Shown piece by piece: positions 1 to 9,395 of a stretch of DNA of 64,000 nt (its first letter is position 1; each line of letters begins with the position of its first letter). Source of the DNA: Gillisia xinjiangensis (lineage in GTDB: Bacteria > Bacteroidota > Bacteroidia > Flavobacteriales > Flavobacteriaceae); assembly GCF_046298265.1 (NCBI RefSeq), contig NZ_JBKAHK010000004.1, positions 186,001-250,000 on the forward strand, in the 5' to 3' direction. Under the pieces are notes generated by a model. The model saw only the letters and a list, made by a program, of their open reading frames with translations. It had not been told where the DNA came from and made no database searches. Position numbers and translations under genes: made by a program.

Positions 1-1
1 G

Positions 2-940
2 TTTTTGCCTTCTGTGGTCGATTTTTCTCCTGAAGCCACAGTGTATCTTGCCGATAATGCTTCTTCAGATAATTCGGTTAAATTTGTAAAAGAAAATTTT
101 CCGAAAGTAAAGATCATTCAGAATAAATTAAACGGAGGCTATTCAAAAGGATATAATGATGCACTTTCCGGCCTTGAGGAAGAACTTTTTATCTTGTTGA
201 ACAGCGATGTGCAGGTGACTCCGCACTGGCTACCCCCAATAATGGAGCTATTCCAAAAAAATGAAGATCTGGGAGCAGCACAACCTAAAATTATGGATTT
301 TAAAAATCCTGAATATTTTGAATATGCAGGAGCTGCAGGCGGTTTTATCGATAAACTGGGATATCCTTATTGCCGGGGAAGAATTTTTAACAGTTTGGAA
401 AAAGATCAAGGCCAATATGACGATGAAACCAATATTTTTTGGGCAAGCGGCGCGTGTCTTGCAATTAGGAGCAGTGCTTTTTTTAAAATAGGAGGGCTGG
501 ATGAAGATTATTTTGCCCATCAGGAAGAAATAGATGTTTGCTGGCGCTTGCATAATTTTGGGTTCAAAGTAAAATACACGCCAAAATCTATTGTGTATCA
601 CGTGGGCGGGGCAACCTTAAACCATATGAATCCAAGAAAAACCTTTTATAATTTCAGGAACAGCTTATATAATTTGCTGAAAAATCTTCCTGCTTCTCAA
701 CTCTTATGGATACTTCCAATACGAATGATCCTGGACGGGATCGCAGCTATAAAATTTTTAATTGAAGGCCGTGGAAAACATTTTTTAGAGATTCTAAATG
801 CCCATATAAGTTTTTATAAAATGTTGCCGGTATTCATTAAAAAGAGAAAAAAAGTCCCTGTGAAATTCGCCTCTTTTTCAAAATTTTCCGTTGTTTGCAG
901 TCATTATTTTTTGGGAATAAAAAAATTCTCGGAAATGTAA
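2..940 (+). CDS. Glycosyltransferase family 2, 5' end outside the window
   Basis: This is a family 2 (GT-A fold) glycosyltransferase that would transfer a sugar from a nucleotide-sugar donor, probably during cell-surface polysaccharide or lipid-glycan assembly. The reading frame is open to the first base and lacks the usual N-terminal VVI-NYN strand, so about 20 residues probably lie upstream and the in-frame TTG at 5 is not the true start. Visible motifs are the donor-binding ADNASSDNS, the metal-binding region LNSDVQV, FWASGAC, and the acceptor-side GGLDEDYFAHQEEIDVCWRL followed by YTPKSIVYHVGG, all typical of rhamnosyltransferase-like GT2 proteins. The C-terminus has hydrophobic stretches likely to associate with the membrane. 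Acceptor and donor cannot be deduced. Family assignment is secure; the partial state is certain. Confidence 0.9.
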   Translation, partial: FLPSVVDFSPEATVYLADNASSDNSVKFVKENFPKVKIIQNKLNGGYSKGYNDALSGLEEELFILLNSDVQVTPHWLPPIMELFQKNEDLGAAQPKIMDFKNPEYFEYAGAAGGFIDKLGYPYCRGRIFNSLEKDQGQYDDETNIFWASGACLAIRSSAFFKIGGLDEDYFAHQEEIDVCWRLHNFGFKVKYTPKSIVYHVGGATLNHMNPRKTFYNFRNSLYNLLKNLPASQLLWILPIRMILDGIAAIKFLIEGRGKHFLEILNAHISFYKMLPVFIKKRKKVPVKFASFSKFSVVCSHYFLGIKKFSEM

Positions 941-980
941 TGTTTTTAACCAAAAACTAGGGAATTGGCACCAGTTTTGA

Positions 981-988
981 TAACTTTG
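981..988 (+). promoter_or_regulatory. Candidate Bacteroidota -7 promoter element
   Basis: TAACTTTG matches the Bacteroidota -7 consensus TAnnTTTG exactly. It lies 34 bases before the ATG of the OmpA lipoprotein gene, which leaves a short leader. No convincing -33 TTTG is seen at the ideal distance, so the call rests on the -7 match and its position only. Confidence 0.35.
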
Positions 989-1022
989 GGAAAATCTAAC
1001 TTTAACAAAAAAAAACACCATT

Positions 1023-1856
1023 ATGAAGAAAATTTTGCTTTTAACAGCATCAGCAGCGCTTCTTCTTTCTTCTTGCGTTTCACAGAAGAAATATGCAGCA
1101 CTGGAAACTCAACAAAGAGAAACTCAGGATCAATTAAACACGGCTACAGTTAAGCTGAATTCTTGTTTAGACGAAAAAGAGAGGTTGGGACAACAAGTCA
1201 AAACTTTAAACAATCAAAATGCTGCATTGCTTAACAACGTTGGAGATTTAGCGACACTTTCAGTGAAAGAAGCTCAAAATCTTGAAAGATCTTTGGAAAG
1301 TATCAAAGAAAAAGATTTGAAAATTCAACGTATGCAGGATGCAATCACCAAAAAAGATTCGGTAACCCTTGCTTTGGTAACAAGTCTTAAAGGTGTTCTT
1401 GGAAACATGAGCGATGAAGATATCCAGATCAATGTTGAAAAGGGTGTTGTTTATGTATCCATTTCAGATAAAATGTTATTTGACAGTGGTCGTTGGAATG
1501 TTACCAGTCGTGCTAAAGAAGTACTGGGTAAAGTTGCTACCGTTGTAAAAAACAGACCGGAAATTGAATTTATGGTTGAAGGTCATACAGATGATCAGGC
1601 TATAAAAACTGCCGTGATTGAAGATAACTGGGATTTAAGCGTAAAACGTGCAACTTCAGTTGTGAGAATACTTCAAAACGAATTCGGTGTGCCACCGGAA
1701 AGAATGACTGCAGCAGGAAGAAGTTACTATATTCCACTTGCAACCAATGCAAATGCTGAAGGTCGTGCTAAAAACAGAAGAACAAGAATTGTTATCTTAC
1801 CTAAATTAGATCAGTTCTACAACCTGATTGAAGAAGGTATGGGAGATGCTAAATAA
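1023..1856 (+). CDS. OmpA-family peptidoglycan-binding lipoprotein
   Basis: This is an outer-membrane lipoprotein that should tether the envelope to peptidoglycan. A signal peptide ends in the lipobox LLSSC with the acylated Cys at residue 18. Residues about 25-115 are rich in K, E, Q and heptad-like patterns and probably form a coiled-coil spacer. Residues about 150-265 form an OmpA C-terminal domain, with the GHTDD motif, a WDLSVKRA helix and the NRRTRIVI end that together bind diaminopimelate-containing peptidoglycan. The length of 277 residues is usual for Bacteroidota homologues (OmpA/MotB family). It stands alone, with a TAnnTTTG element upstream and a strong terminator 25 bases downstream, so it is probably monocistronic. 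Confidence 0.92.
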   Translation: MKKILLLTASAALLLSSCVSQKKYAALETQQRETQDQLNTATVKLNSCLDEKERLGQQVKTLNNQNAALLNNVGDLATLSVKEAQNLERSLESIKEKDLKIQRMQDAITKKDSVTLALVTSLKGVLGNMSDEDIQINVEKGVVYVSISDKMLFDSGRWNVTSRAKEVLGKVATVVKNRPEIEFMVEGHTDDQAIKTAVIEDNWDLSVKRATSVVRILQNEFGVPPERMTAAGRSYYIPLATNANAEGRAKNRRTRIVILPKLDQFYNLIEEGMGDAK

Positions 1857-1880
1857 TAACTAGCAGAAAACATAAATACA

Positions 1881-1910
1881 AAAAAGCCTCGCATTGCGGG
1901 GCTTTTTTAT
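1881..1910 (+). terminator. Rho-independent terminator of the OmpA lipoprotein gene
   Basis: A 12-base-pair stem (1881-1892 with 1896-1907, one G-T pair) with a 3-base loop is followed by T residues. An A-run on the left arm means it could also act on the opposite strand, where tsaC ends nearby. Confidence 0.9.
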
Positions 1911-1960
1911 TATCTGGATTTAATAATTCAGGATTTTGAGCAAACTGTTACAACCCCCAT

Positions 1961-2581
1961 TTATATAATCTCAATACTTCCCTTTCCTTCCCTCATTACT
2001 TCAGGCTCAGCATTGGTAAGGTCTATTACAGTGGAAGGAATATTATCTCCGTACCCACCATCAATAACTATATCTACCAATTTATCCCATTTTTCATGGA
2101 TCAGCTCAGGATCTGTGGTATATTCTATCACCTCATCATCATCGCGAATCGAGGTTGAAACAATAGGATTTCCGAGTTCACGAACGATAGCCCTGCAAAT
2201 ATTATTATCGGGCACCCTGATTCCGACTGTTTTTTTCTTTTTGAAAACATTCGGCAAATTGCTATTTCCCGGCAAAATAAAGGTATAAGGCCCGGGAAGA
2301 TTTCGTTTTAAGATCTTAAAGGTCTGGGTGTCAATTTGTTTTACATAATCTGAAAGATTACTGAGATCTTCACATATAAAGGAGAAATTTGCTTTCTCAA
2401 GTTTCACCTGTTTTATTTGAGCTATTCGCTCTAGTGCCGAAGTATTGGTGATATCACAACCCAGCCCGTAAACGGTATCGGTTGGATAGATCACCAAACC
2501 ACCTTTTCGCAGTACTTCCACCACTTTTTTAATATCTTTAGGATTTGGGTTCTCTTCGTAAATACGTATTAATTCTGCCAT
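1961..2581 (-). CDS. tsaC: L-threonylcarbamoyladenylate synthase (TsaC/Sua5/YrdC)
   Basis: It makes threonylcarbamoyl-AMP from threonine, bicarbonate and ATP, the first step of the universal t6A37 modification of ANN-decoding tRNAs, in the cytoplasm. The YrdC fold is visible: the RKGGLVIYPTDTVYGLGCD entry motif at about residues 25-44, then the basic KR.LPGPYTFILP region, the VGIRVPDN segment, and PIVSTSIR at about 139-146. At 206 residues it matches the short single-domain TsaC form and lacks the extra Sua5 C-terminal domain. The gene converges on the OmpA lipoprotein gene and is followed upstream by an unrelated membrane pair. The start MAELIRIYEENP is the only sensible one. Confidence 0.93.
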   Translation of the reverse strand: MAELIRIYEENPNPKDIKKVVEVLRKGGLVIYPTDTVYGLGCDITNTSALERIAQIKQVKLEKANFSFICEDLSNLSDYVKQIDTQTFKILKRNLPGPYTFILPGNSNLPNVFKKKKTVGIRVPDNNICRAIVRELGNPIVSTSIRDDDEVIEYTTDPELIHEKWDKLVDIVIDGGYGDNIPSTVIDLTNAEPEVMREGKGSIEII

Positions 2582-2653
2582 AACTACCTTATTTTAATAA
2601 CAAAAAGAATTTACAAAATTTTAAAGTTTTTACCTTAAAATATGAACGAAAAA

Positions 2654-3040
2654 TTATCCTGAGAAGGTATAAAAATAATTTGCTGTAAAATTCCATAAAA
2701 CAACAATTCCAATCGCAAAAACCTTAGCCACATAAAAATTAAACTGTTTGTGGTGGTTTAAAAGATAGATCACCTGGTTATTAATAATTAAACCTATGAT
2801 GGCAATGAGAATAAATTTGAACCCTTGGGAGAAAATTTCCGGATTGAGGTCCTGAAAAGTCCAATATTTATTGAGAAAATAGTTGCTTATCACCGCGAAT
2901 GAAAATCCAGTACTATTGGCGAGATATTTATTAAAGGAAAATCTTTCTTTGAGAAGAAAGGTGATTCCAAAATCAATAAATAACCCTGAAGTTCCGACAA
3001 GAGAAAATTTAATAAATTGCCAGGCAAATATTTCCATCAC
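2654..3040 (-). CDS. GtrA family membrane protein
   Basis: This is a small polytopic protein of the GtrA family, members of which are thought to flip or present lipid-linked sugars (undecaprenyl- or dolichyl-phosphate glucose type) for membrane glycosyltransferases. Four hydrophobic segments are apparent in 128 residues, with the family hallmarks FIKFSLVGTSGLFIDFG near the N-terminus and a KYWTF motif in the middle loop. Its start lies only three bases after the stop of the upstream GT39/ArnT-like gene, so the two are almost certainly co-transcribed and act together in a glycan transfer step across the inner membrane. Exact substrate is unknown. Confidence 0.9.
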   Translation of the reverse strand: MMEIFAWQFIKFSLVGTSGLFIDFGITFLLKERFSFNKYLANSTGFSFAVISNYFLNKYWTFQDLNPEIFSQGFKFILIAIIGLIINNQVIYLLNHHKQFNFYVAKVFAIGIVVLWNFTANYFYTFSG

Positions 3041-3043
3041 TAA

Positions 3044-4753
3044 TTATTCTACAATTAGAATCTTGTTTTTATAGTTTATTCCAGGTTCCAGATAATTGCT
3101 TTTTAAAGAAACGAAAATATGGTAACTGTCCTTTTCAGGTGGGGCTTTATAATTTATTATTTGAATAAAACTTTCACCCGGATCCAATTCTCCCTTATCT
3201 AATAATAAAGGAAAACGCTGTTCTTCAACAAGTTGCTTATCCTTAATTAAAGAAGCAACAATTTCCACTGAAAAATTTTCATTCTCTTGAAAGTTTACCG
3301 AAAAAGGGTAGTTGTTCGTTAACATTACTTCCAATGGATATGTTTTTTTTGCTTCAAAAGTCCATTCCTTATTCAAGACCTCAATTTCCACTTTATTATA
3401 ACTTCTGAAATTTTTTAATTCAGAAATATAAAAATCCCCAATAGCGGTTTCAACCAAAGAAAAGTTCGGCAAATCCATACCCAATACCATCAGGACATTT
3501 TTACCCTGAATTTTAGTTTCTGTATCCCACAGGTCAAATTGATTTTTTCTGTAATTTACTCCGTTGTAACTGTGCGCTAAACTTTTTGTATAATAGGTGT
3601 ATTTTGAAGCTTTTTGATATGAGTTCAAAAAAATCACCGGTTTGTTTTGTGCTTTTTTGGCTATTTCCTGCGCCCATTCTTCCCAATTATGAAATTCATT
3701 CCTAATTTTAAAATGTGAAGAAACCCCATTAAATATGCTATCAGTAGCCAGGAAAACCCGAAAAAATAATCCAATCACAAATGTTATTCCTCCTAAAACG
3801 ACAATCCATTTTCGCAAAGTAAATTCCTCCTTTAAATATTTATAGGAAAGAATTAACAGCGGTATTACAACGGGAATATTCCAGTTGGGTTCAACTTTGC
3901 TGTAAAAACTTGAGAAAAAGAAAAATATCACCACCCCAAGCACATTGAATTTTAATACCCGCTCCCACTTTGATGTGATACGAACTTTAAAAAAGACATA
4001 CCATAAAATAAAACCTATCAGTGGTCCGGATATAAGGATTAATCCTAAAAAATAATTGAGGGAGAAGGAAATGGTATATGCCCGGTTTCCTCTTCCCAAA
4101 AGATGGTATTGCAAAGTAGGATAGTTGTTTTCTATTTGCCAAATAATATGGGGAAAGAATAATATCAGGGAAAATAGTGCTATGAGCCAGAAACTCCTTT
4201 TTTTAAGAAATTCGGGGGCTGCTATTATTGTAAAAAGCAGGATTAAGAAACCATGATATTTACTGTATAGCATTAAGGCAACAGACAGGGCTAAGATCAA
4301 AATATATTTTATTTTTTCTGAATTGAGGTATTTTTCTAAAGCCCAAAAATAAAATATGGATGAAGCCAGGAGTGGCCCATCAGGAACCACGATAAATCCA
4401 TATACATGAAAAATGATTAACCCGGAGATCAATGAAACAAAAAGCAAAAAATCCTCTCCGTATTTAGTGCAAATTTTCCATAACAGAAACAGGGATACAC
4501 ATCCCGTTAAAACGTTTACAAGCCGCAATCCAAAATCATTTTCAAAGAGAAAATAACCAGCTTTAATCATGATCGCAATTGCGGGTGGATGATCATAAAA
4601 ACCCCAATCTAAATTTTGGGAATACATCCAGTAATAAGCCTCATCATGAGCCAGGCCGGTAAAGGCTGCACTAAGAAGATTGAGTACTACCCATATCAAC
4701 AAAAACCCCAAAATAAAATAGGTTTGCTTGCCTATTATTTTTTGGGGGTTCAA
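3044..4753 (-). CDS. GT39/GT83 (ArnT-like) membrane glycosyltransferase
   Basis: This is an integral-membrane GT-C fold enzyme that should transfer a sugar from a polyprenyl-phosphate carrier to a periplasmic acceptor (lipid or protein). The first periplasmic loop carries the acidic pair and aromatic cluster HDEAYYWMYSQ followed by GFYDHPP at about residues 37-60, diagnostic of PMT/ArnT-type enzymes. About ten or more hydrophobic helices fill residues 10-340, and a soluble, probably periplasmic domain of about 210 residues with beta-rich composition follows. The length of 569 fits ArnT-like proteins. It is coupled to the GtrA gene downstream (three-base gap), which supports use of a lipid-linked sugar donor. 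The acceptor could be lipid A, S-layer-like protein or capsule; I cannot tell. Confidence 0.88.
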   Translation of the reverse strand: MNPQKIIGKQTYFILGFLLIWVVLNLLSAAFTGLAHDEAYYWMYSQNLDWGFYDHPPAIAIMIKAGYFLFENDFGLRLVNVLTGCVSLFLLWKICTKYGEDFLLFVSLISGLIIFHVYGFIVVPDGPLLASSIFYFWALEKYLNSEKIKYILILALSVALMLYSKYHGFLILLFTIIAAPEFLKKRSFWLIALFSLILFFPHIIWQIENNYPTLQYHLLGRGNRAYTISFSLNYFLGLILISGPLIGFILWYVFFKVRITSKWERVLKFNVLGVVIFFFFSSFYSKVEPNWNIPVVIPLLILSYKYLKEEFTLRKWIVVLGGITFVIGLFFRVFLATDSIFNGVSSHFKIRNEFHNWEEWAQEIAKKAQNKPVIFLNSYQKASKYTYYTKSLAHSYNGVNYRKNQFDLWDTETKIQGKNVLMVLGMDLPNFSLVETAIGDFYISELKNFRSYNKVEIEVLNKEWTFEAKKTYPLEVMLTNNYPFSVNFQENENFSVEIVASLIKDKQLVEEQRFPLLLDKGELDPGESFIQIINYKAPPEKDSYHIFVSLKSNYLEPGINYKNKILIVE

Positions 4754-4913
4754 ATTATCGAGATTTTATTGCACATTTTCAGAGTTTTCAAATTAACCGT
4801 TTTTAATTATTACTTACTAAAGTTAGTAAAACTTTAAAGTTAAAATGATCTTGACAAAATGTAATTCAAAATTCACCGGATAATCTCTTACCACAAAACA
4901 AAAAATTAAAAAA

Positions 4914-7235
4914 TCATGAAAGTAATTTTAGCTTTGCAAATCGAAGCAACAACTTTTTGATTCCTCCATTTTCAAAATTGATCTCTGCTTTTTTATCCTG
5001 TCCTATGCCATCTATTTTTAGGACCTTCCCCTTTCCGAAGCGAATATGCTCCACTTCATTCCCTTCTTCAAGCTTTACCACATCTTTAATCGATGCCTGT
5101 CCCGAATTATCTAAAGCTGGCCTTAATTTCCTGAGTTTCCGAAGTTGCTCTTCACTTGGCTTATGAGCTGGTGGTGGTGATCCTGCTTTGGGTTTGGTTT
5201 GCCGCAATTTGCTTTTGTCCACTTCCCCAAAAATATCGGTATCTATCAATGGTTTGTACTTGTAATCATCCTGCGGAATCATATAATCCAGGAACTGTCC
5301 TTCAATTTCTTCTATAAATCGGCTGGGTTCGGCATCCACCAGTTTCCCCCATCGGTACCGCGATTGGGTATAGGTAAGATAGGCCTGCTTTTCAGCCCGG
5401 GTTAGTGCAACATAAAAAAGTCGTCTTTCCTCTTCCAGTTCACTTCTGGTGTTCATACTCATTCCGGAAGGAAAAAGATCTTCTTCCATCCCAACAATAT
5501 AAACGTATGGAAATTCCAGTCCTTTCGCCAGGTGAATGGTCATAAGGGCCACGTGATCATCGTTGGATTCCTTATCCATATCGGTAGCCAATGCTACATC
5601 TTCCAGGAATTCGGCTAAAGACCCGGTAGCATCGGCCAGTTCTTTTTGCCCTTCTACAAAATCCTTGATTCCATTCAATAACTCTTCAATGTTTTCAATT
5701 TTGGCAACTCCTTCCGGAGTTCCGTCTTTCTTCAAATCCTGAACAAGCCCTGTTTTTTTTGCAACCGTATCGGCAACTGTAAAAGCATCGGCATTTTCGT
5801 TCAAAATGCTGAAGCTTTTAATCATATTTACGAAATTTGTAAGCTTGCTCCTGGTTCCGGAATTCACCTTTAAATCTATATGATCCAGATTTTCAATGAT
5901 CTCAAAGATTGATTTTCCATAGGTATTTGCAGCAATGGTAAGCTTATCGATGGTGGTTTGCCCAATTCCACGGGCAGGATAATTGATCACCCTTTTCAAG
6001 GCCTGTTCGTCATTAGGATTGATAAGCAATCTTAAATATGAAAGTACATCTTTTATCTCCTTACGCTGATAAAATGAAAGTCCGCCATAGATCCGGTAAG
6101 GGATTTCGCGTTTTCTCAAGGCATCTTCCATCGCCCGGCTTTGGGCATTCGTTCTGTATAAAATGGCAAAACTCCCATTGTTCAACTGGTTTTGCATTTT
6201 GTTCTCAAAAATTGAGCTCGCCACAAACCTGCCTTCTTCCCCATCGGTTAACAACCGGTTTACAATGATCTTTGGCCCGTCTTCATTTGCGGTCCAAACC
6301 ACCTTTTCAAGCTTGGTTTTATTCTTTTCAATGATGGAGTTGGCGGCATTCACGATGTTTTTTGTAGAACGGTAATTCTGTTCCAGTCTGTAAAGTTGAA
6401 CATTGTCATAATCTTTCTGAAAATTCAGAATATTGTTGATGTTCGCACCCCGAAAGGCATAAATACTTTGAGCATCATCTCCTACCACACATATATTCTG
6501 AAATTTATCTGAAAGTGCTTTTACGATCAAATATTGGGAATGATTGGTATCCTGGTACTCATCCACAAGAATATACCTGAAGCGGTTTTGATATTTCTGA
6601 AGCACTTCCGGAAACCGGTTTAAAAGTTCGTTTGTTTTCAGCAACAAATCATCAAAGTCCATCGCTCCTGCCTTAAAACAACGGTCTACATAATTTTGAT
6701 AGATATCACCTAAACGAGGTTTTTTAGACATCGCATCGGCTTCCCTTAGTTCCGGATTCTGAAAATAAGCTTTTACTGTGATTAGGCTGTTTTTATAGGA
6801 AGAGATCCTGGAATACACCTGTTTATATTTATAAATATCCTTATCCAGACCCATTTCCTTTATTATAGCCGAAATTAATCGTTGGGAATCCTGGGTATCA
6901 TAAATGGTGAAATTTGATGGATATCCTAATTTATCTGCTTCAAAACGCAACATTTTAGCAAATATGGAGTGAAAGGTACCCATCCACAAGTTTTTGGCCT
7001 CGCTGCTTCCCACGATCTGGGAAATACGTTTCTTCATTTCCTTGGCCGCTTTGTTGGTAAAGGTGAGCGAGAGGATGTTAAAAGGATCTACCCCTTTGCT
7101 CATCAAATAGGCAATCCTGTAGGTAAGCACCCTGGTTTTCCCGGAGCCAGCCCCTGCTATCACAATCATCGCACCGTCCTTTTGAAGGACTGGAGCCCGT
7201 TGGGCATCATTTAATTCTGCTAAATAAGATTCCAA
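4914..7235 (-). CDS. uvrD: UvrD/PcrA-type superfamily 1 DNA helicase
   Basis: This is an ATP-dependent 3'-to-5' DNA helicase for nucleotide-excision and mismatch repair and clearing of replication or transcription blocks. All SF1A motifs are visible: Q-motif LNDAQRAPV at the N-terminus, Walker A GAGSGKTR at about residues 28-35, TFTNKAAKEM (Ia), ILVDEYQDTN (II), GDDAQSIYAFRGA (III), QNYRST (IV), TIHLAKGLEF (V) and VALTRAEK (VI). The C-terminal 120 residues end in the small UvrD/PcrA Tudor-like domain (EVEHIRFGKGKVLKI) that contacts RNA polymerase in PcrA. The length of 773 is normal. It is transcribed alone, divergently from the DsrE-like gene. Confidence 0.95.
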   Translation of the reverse strand: MESYLAELNDAQRAPVLQKDGAMIVIAGAGSGKTRVLTYRIAYLMSKGVDPFNILSLTFTNKAAKEMKKRISQIVGSSEAKNLWMGTFHSIFAKMLRFEADKLGYPSNFTIYDTQDSQRLISAIIKEMGLDKDIYKYKQVYSRISSYKNSLITVKAYFQNPELREADAMSKKPRLGDIYQNYVDRCFKAGAMDFDDLLLKTNELLNRFPEVLQKYQNRFRYILVDEYQDTNHSQYLIVKALSDKFQNICVVGDDAQSIYAFRGANINNILNFQKDYDNVQLYRLEQNYRSTKNIVNAANSIIEKNKTKLEKVVWTANEDGPKIIVNRLLTDGEEGRFVASSIFENKMQNQLNNGSFAILYRTNAQSRAMEDALRKREIPYRIYGGLSFYQRKEIKDVLSYLRLLINPNDEQALKRVINYPARGIGQTTIDKLTIAANTYGKSIFEIIENLDHIDLKVNSGTRSKLTNFVNMIKSFSILNENADAFTVADTVAKKTGLVQDLKKDGTPEGVAKIENIEELLNGIKDFVEGQKELADATGSLAEFLEDVALATDMDKESNDDHVALMTIHLAKGLEFPYVYIVGMEEDLFPSGMSMNTRSELEEERRLFYVALTRAEKQAYLTYTQSRYRWGKLVDAEPSRFIEEIEGQFLDYMIPQDDYKYKPLIDTDIFGEVDKSKLRQTKPKAGSPPPAHKPSEEQLRKLRKLRPALDNSGQASIKDVVKLEEGNEVEHIRFGKGKVLKIDGIGQDKKAEINFENGGIKKLLLRFAKLKLLS

Positions 7236-7384
7236 TAGTTCTTCTTTATTTTAAGCTGTGAATTTAACCAAAAACCCCTTAACTGAAAACCTCAATCTAG
7301 GTTACTTTTAAACAAACGAATCTTAAATTATGTCAATACCTATATTTTAAATACATTTAGCATCTTCATTTAATCTAAGCGTTT

Positions 7385-7933
7385 ATGATCAAAAAAGTTC
7401 AAGTACTGTTTTTGCTGAGTTTCCTTTTTATTTTTTCTGAAAGTTTTGCACAGAACAAGGTTACACCAGAGAAACCAATTTCCAATTTTGGACCAACCTA
7501 CCCTATTGAAAACCCCGATTATAAAACTTCACTTTCCGAAGAATATAAAGTTGTTTTTGATATCACCAAGGCTTCTGAAGATCCTTCTGAACTAAACAGA
7601 TATGTGGAAGCTGTTGCCCGGTTTTTAAATATGCATGTGGAAGCCGGAAAACCTTTAAATTCCATGGATGTCTATGTTGTAATGCACGGTGGGGCCGCAC
7701 AAACGCTTCTCAAAAATGAATTCTACAATGAGGTTTATAAAACAGACAATCCAAATATCGCCCTTTTTGAGGCTTTAAACGAAACGGGAGTTAAAATTAT
7801 TTTATGTGGGCAAACAGCTCACGCCAGAAATATTTCAAAAGAAAGAAGGATACCGGAGGCTAAGATTTCCCTATCGGCAATGACGGCCCTGATCCAGCTT
7901 CAAAATGATGGATACCGGCTGATACGTTTATAA
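7385..7933 (+). CDS. Exported DsrE/DsrF-like protein
   Basis: This is a small periplasmic protein with a signal peptide (residues 1 to about 22, ending SFAQ) and a DsrE/DsrF-like fold. The core shows alternating strands and helices: YKVVFDITKAS, a helix with AVARFLNMHVEAG, the strand MDVYVVMHGGAAQTL, a second GVKIILCGQTAHARNIS region and AMTALIQLQNDGYRLI at the end, all typical of the family. One cysteine (ILCGQ) sits where sulfur-carrier DsrE proteins have theirs, but exported Bacteroidota members have no established biochemical role. It precedes the M20 amidohydrolase gene by 38 bases on the same strand, so the two may form an operon. Confidence 0.85.
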   Translation: MIKKVQVLFLLSFLFIFSESFAQNKVTPEKPISNFGPTYPIENPDYKTSLSEEYKVVFDITKASEDPSELNRYVEAVARFLNMHVEAGKPLNSMDVYVVMHGGAAQTLLKNEFYNEVYKTDNPNIALFEALNETGVKIILCGQTAHARNISKERRIPEAKISLSAMTALIQLQNDGYRLIRL

Positions 7934-7971
7934 AGTTTCAGTTTACAATAATCACAAAAAAAACCGATTCT

Positions 7972-9267
7972 ATGAAAAATCAATTATCAACCTTAGTCGC
8001 TGTCTTTTTTACGACTCTTTTCTGCTTTACGTCCAACGCACAGCAAATAGATCCTGAAATAAGCCTGGCAGCAGAAGAACTGGAACAACAGGTTATAGAA
8101 TGGAGACGGAATTTTCACCAAAACCCTGAATTATCCAACCGTGAATTTAAAACCGCTGAAAAGATAGCGGCACATCTCAAAAGCCTTGGAATGGAAGTTC
8201 AAACCGGAGTTGCAAAAACCGGGGTTGTTGGAGTTTTAAAAGGTGATAATCCGGGAAAAGTAGTCGCTCTAAGGGCCGATATCGATGCTTTACCGGTGAC
8301 TGAAAGAAATGATCTTCCTTTTAAATCCACAGTAGAAACCGAATTTCTTGGTGCAAAAACCGGGGTGATGCACGCCTGTGGTCACGATACCCACACGGCT
8401 ATTTTAATGGGGGTTGCAGAAATTCTTTCAAAAAACAAAGACAAGATCAATGGTACCGTAAAATTCATCTTTCAACCGGCAGAGGAAGGTCCGCCTCCGG
8501 GAGAAGAAGGCGGCGCTTCGGTTATGATCAAAGAGGGAGTGTTAAAAAACCCGGATGTAGATGCGATTTTTGGGTTGCATATCAATTCCGGAACACCGGT
8601 GGGAACCCTTCGTTATAAGCCGGAAGGCACTATGGCCGCTGTAGAGCGTTTCGTAATAAATGTTAAAGGAAAACAAACTCATGGATCGGCACCCTGGAGC
8701 GGAGTTGATCCCATTCTAATTTCCGCAAAAATTATTGATGGATTACAAACCATTATCAGCCGGGAATCCCGACTGGTAGATGCGCCGGCAGTGATTACCG
8801 TCGGAAAAATAACAAGCGGCGTACGCTTCAATATAATTCCCGAAACTGCTGAAATGATAGGAACAGTACGCACCCTGGACCCTGCCATGAAGGAAATGAT
8901 CCTTAGGAGAATGAGGGAAATGGTTCCTGCAATTGCCGAAGCATTTGGTGGAACAGCAACTATTGAAATTCAAAACAACACCGCGATTACTTTTAATGAT
9001 GTGGAACTAACCGCGCAGATGCTGCCTACGCTTCAAAAAGTTGCGGGTCCGGAAAAAGTGGAACTGGTAAAGGCTACCACAGGTGGAGAGGATTTTTCCT
9101 TTTTTCAGGAAGAAATTCCCGGATTTTACTTTTTCCTGGGAGGACAGCCATTGGGAACTTCTGAAGCCGCGCCGCATCATACTCCCGATTTTTTTATAGA
9201 TGAAAACGGAATGCTGCTTGGAGTAAAAGTAATGTCTCAACTGGCGCTGGATTATTTGAATTTATAA
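7972..9267 (+). CDS. Exported M20D amidohydrolase (N-acyl-amino-acid deacylase type)
   Basis: This is a zinc-dependent amidohydrolase of peptidase family M20D (HipO/AmaA/IAA-amino acid hydrolase group), expected to cleave N-acyl or N-aryl-acyl amino acids in the periplasm. A signal peptide ends near SNAQ (residue 24). The metal site is seen as MHACGHDTHTA with the first His at residue 134, followed by the acidic QPAEEG motif and a C-terminal HHTPDF histidine. The bacterial exosortase-like dimerisation domain is present between (KQTHGSAPWSG). At 431 residues it is of normal size. It follows a DsrE-like exported protein by 38 bases. Natural substrate cannot be told from sequence. Confidence 0.92.
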   Translation: MKNQLSTLVAVFFTTLFCFTSNAQQIDPEISLAAEELEQQVIEWRRNFHQNPELSNREFKTAEKIAAHLKSLGMEVQTGVAKTGVVGVLKGDNPGKVVALRADIDALPVTERNDLPFKSTVETEFLGAKTGVMHACGHDTHTAILMGVAEILSKNKDKINGTVKFIFQPAEEGPPPGEEGGASVMIKEGVLKNPDVDAIFGLHINSGTPVGTLRYKPEGTMAAVERFVINVKGKQTHGSAPWSGVDPILISAKIIDGLQTIISRESRLVDAPAVITVGKITSGVRFNIIPETAEMIGTVRTLDPAMKEMILRRMREMVPAIAEAFGGTATIEIQNNTAITFNDVELTAQMLPTLQKVAGPEKVELVKATTGGEDFSFFQEEIPGFYFFLGGQPLGTSEAAPHHTPDFFIDENGMLLGVKVMSQLALDYLNL

Positions 9268-9331
9268 GCGATATTTTTTCTGAAACAGCAAGCTAAAAAA
9301 ATCAGCTCCAAATACCATTGAACAAATATTT

Positions 9332-9339
9332 TATATTTG
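9332..9339 (+). promoter_or_regulatory. Candidate Bacteroidota -7 promoter element
   Basis: TATATTTG fits TAnnTTTG exactly and is 56 bases upstream of the 173-residue membrane-anchored protein gene, in the intergenic gap after the amidohydrolase gene. No clear -33 element is seen, so the call is tentative. Confidence 0.35.
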
Positions 9340-9395
9340 CATTTTAATAAATCAAGAAACCGAAACTGAAAAAAATCAGTTTTCAAAGGTCGCCT

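Noticed and set aside
248..601. 117-codon minus-strand frame in the first gene
   Set aside because: It is antisense to the well-supported GT2 gene, with no signal, family or codon pattern of its own.
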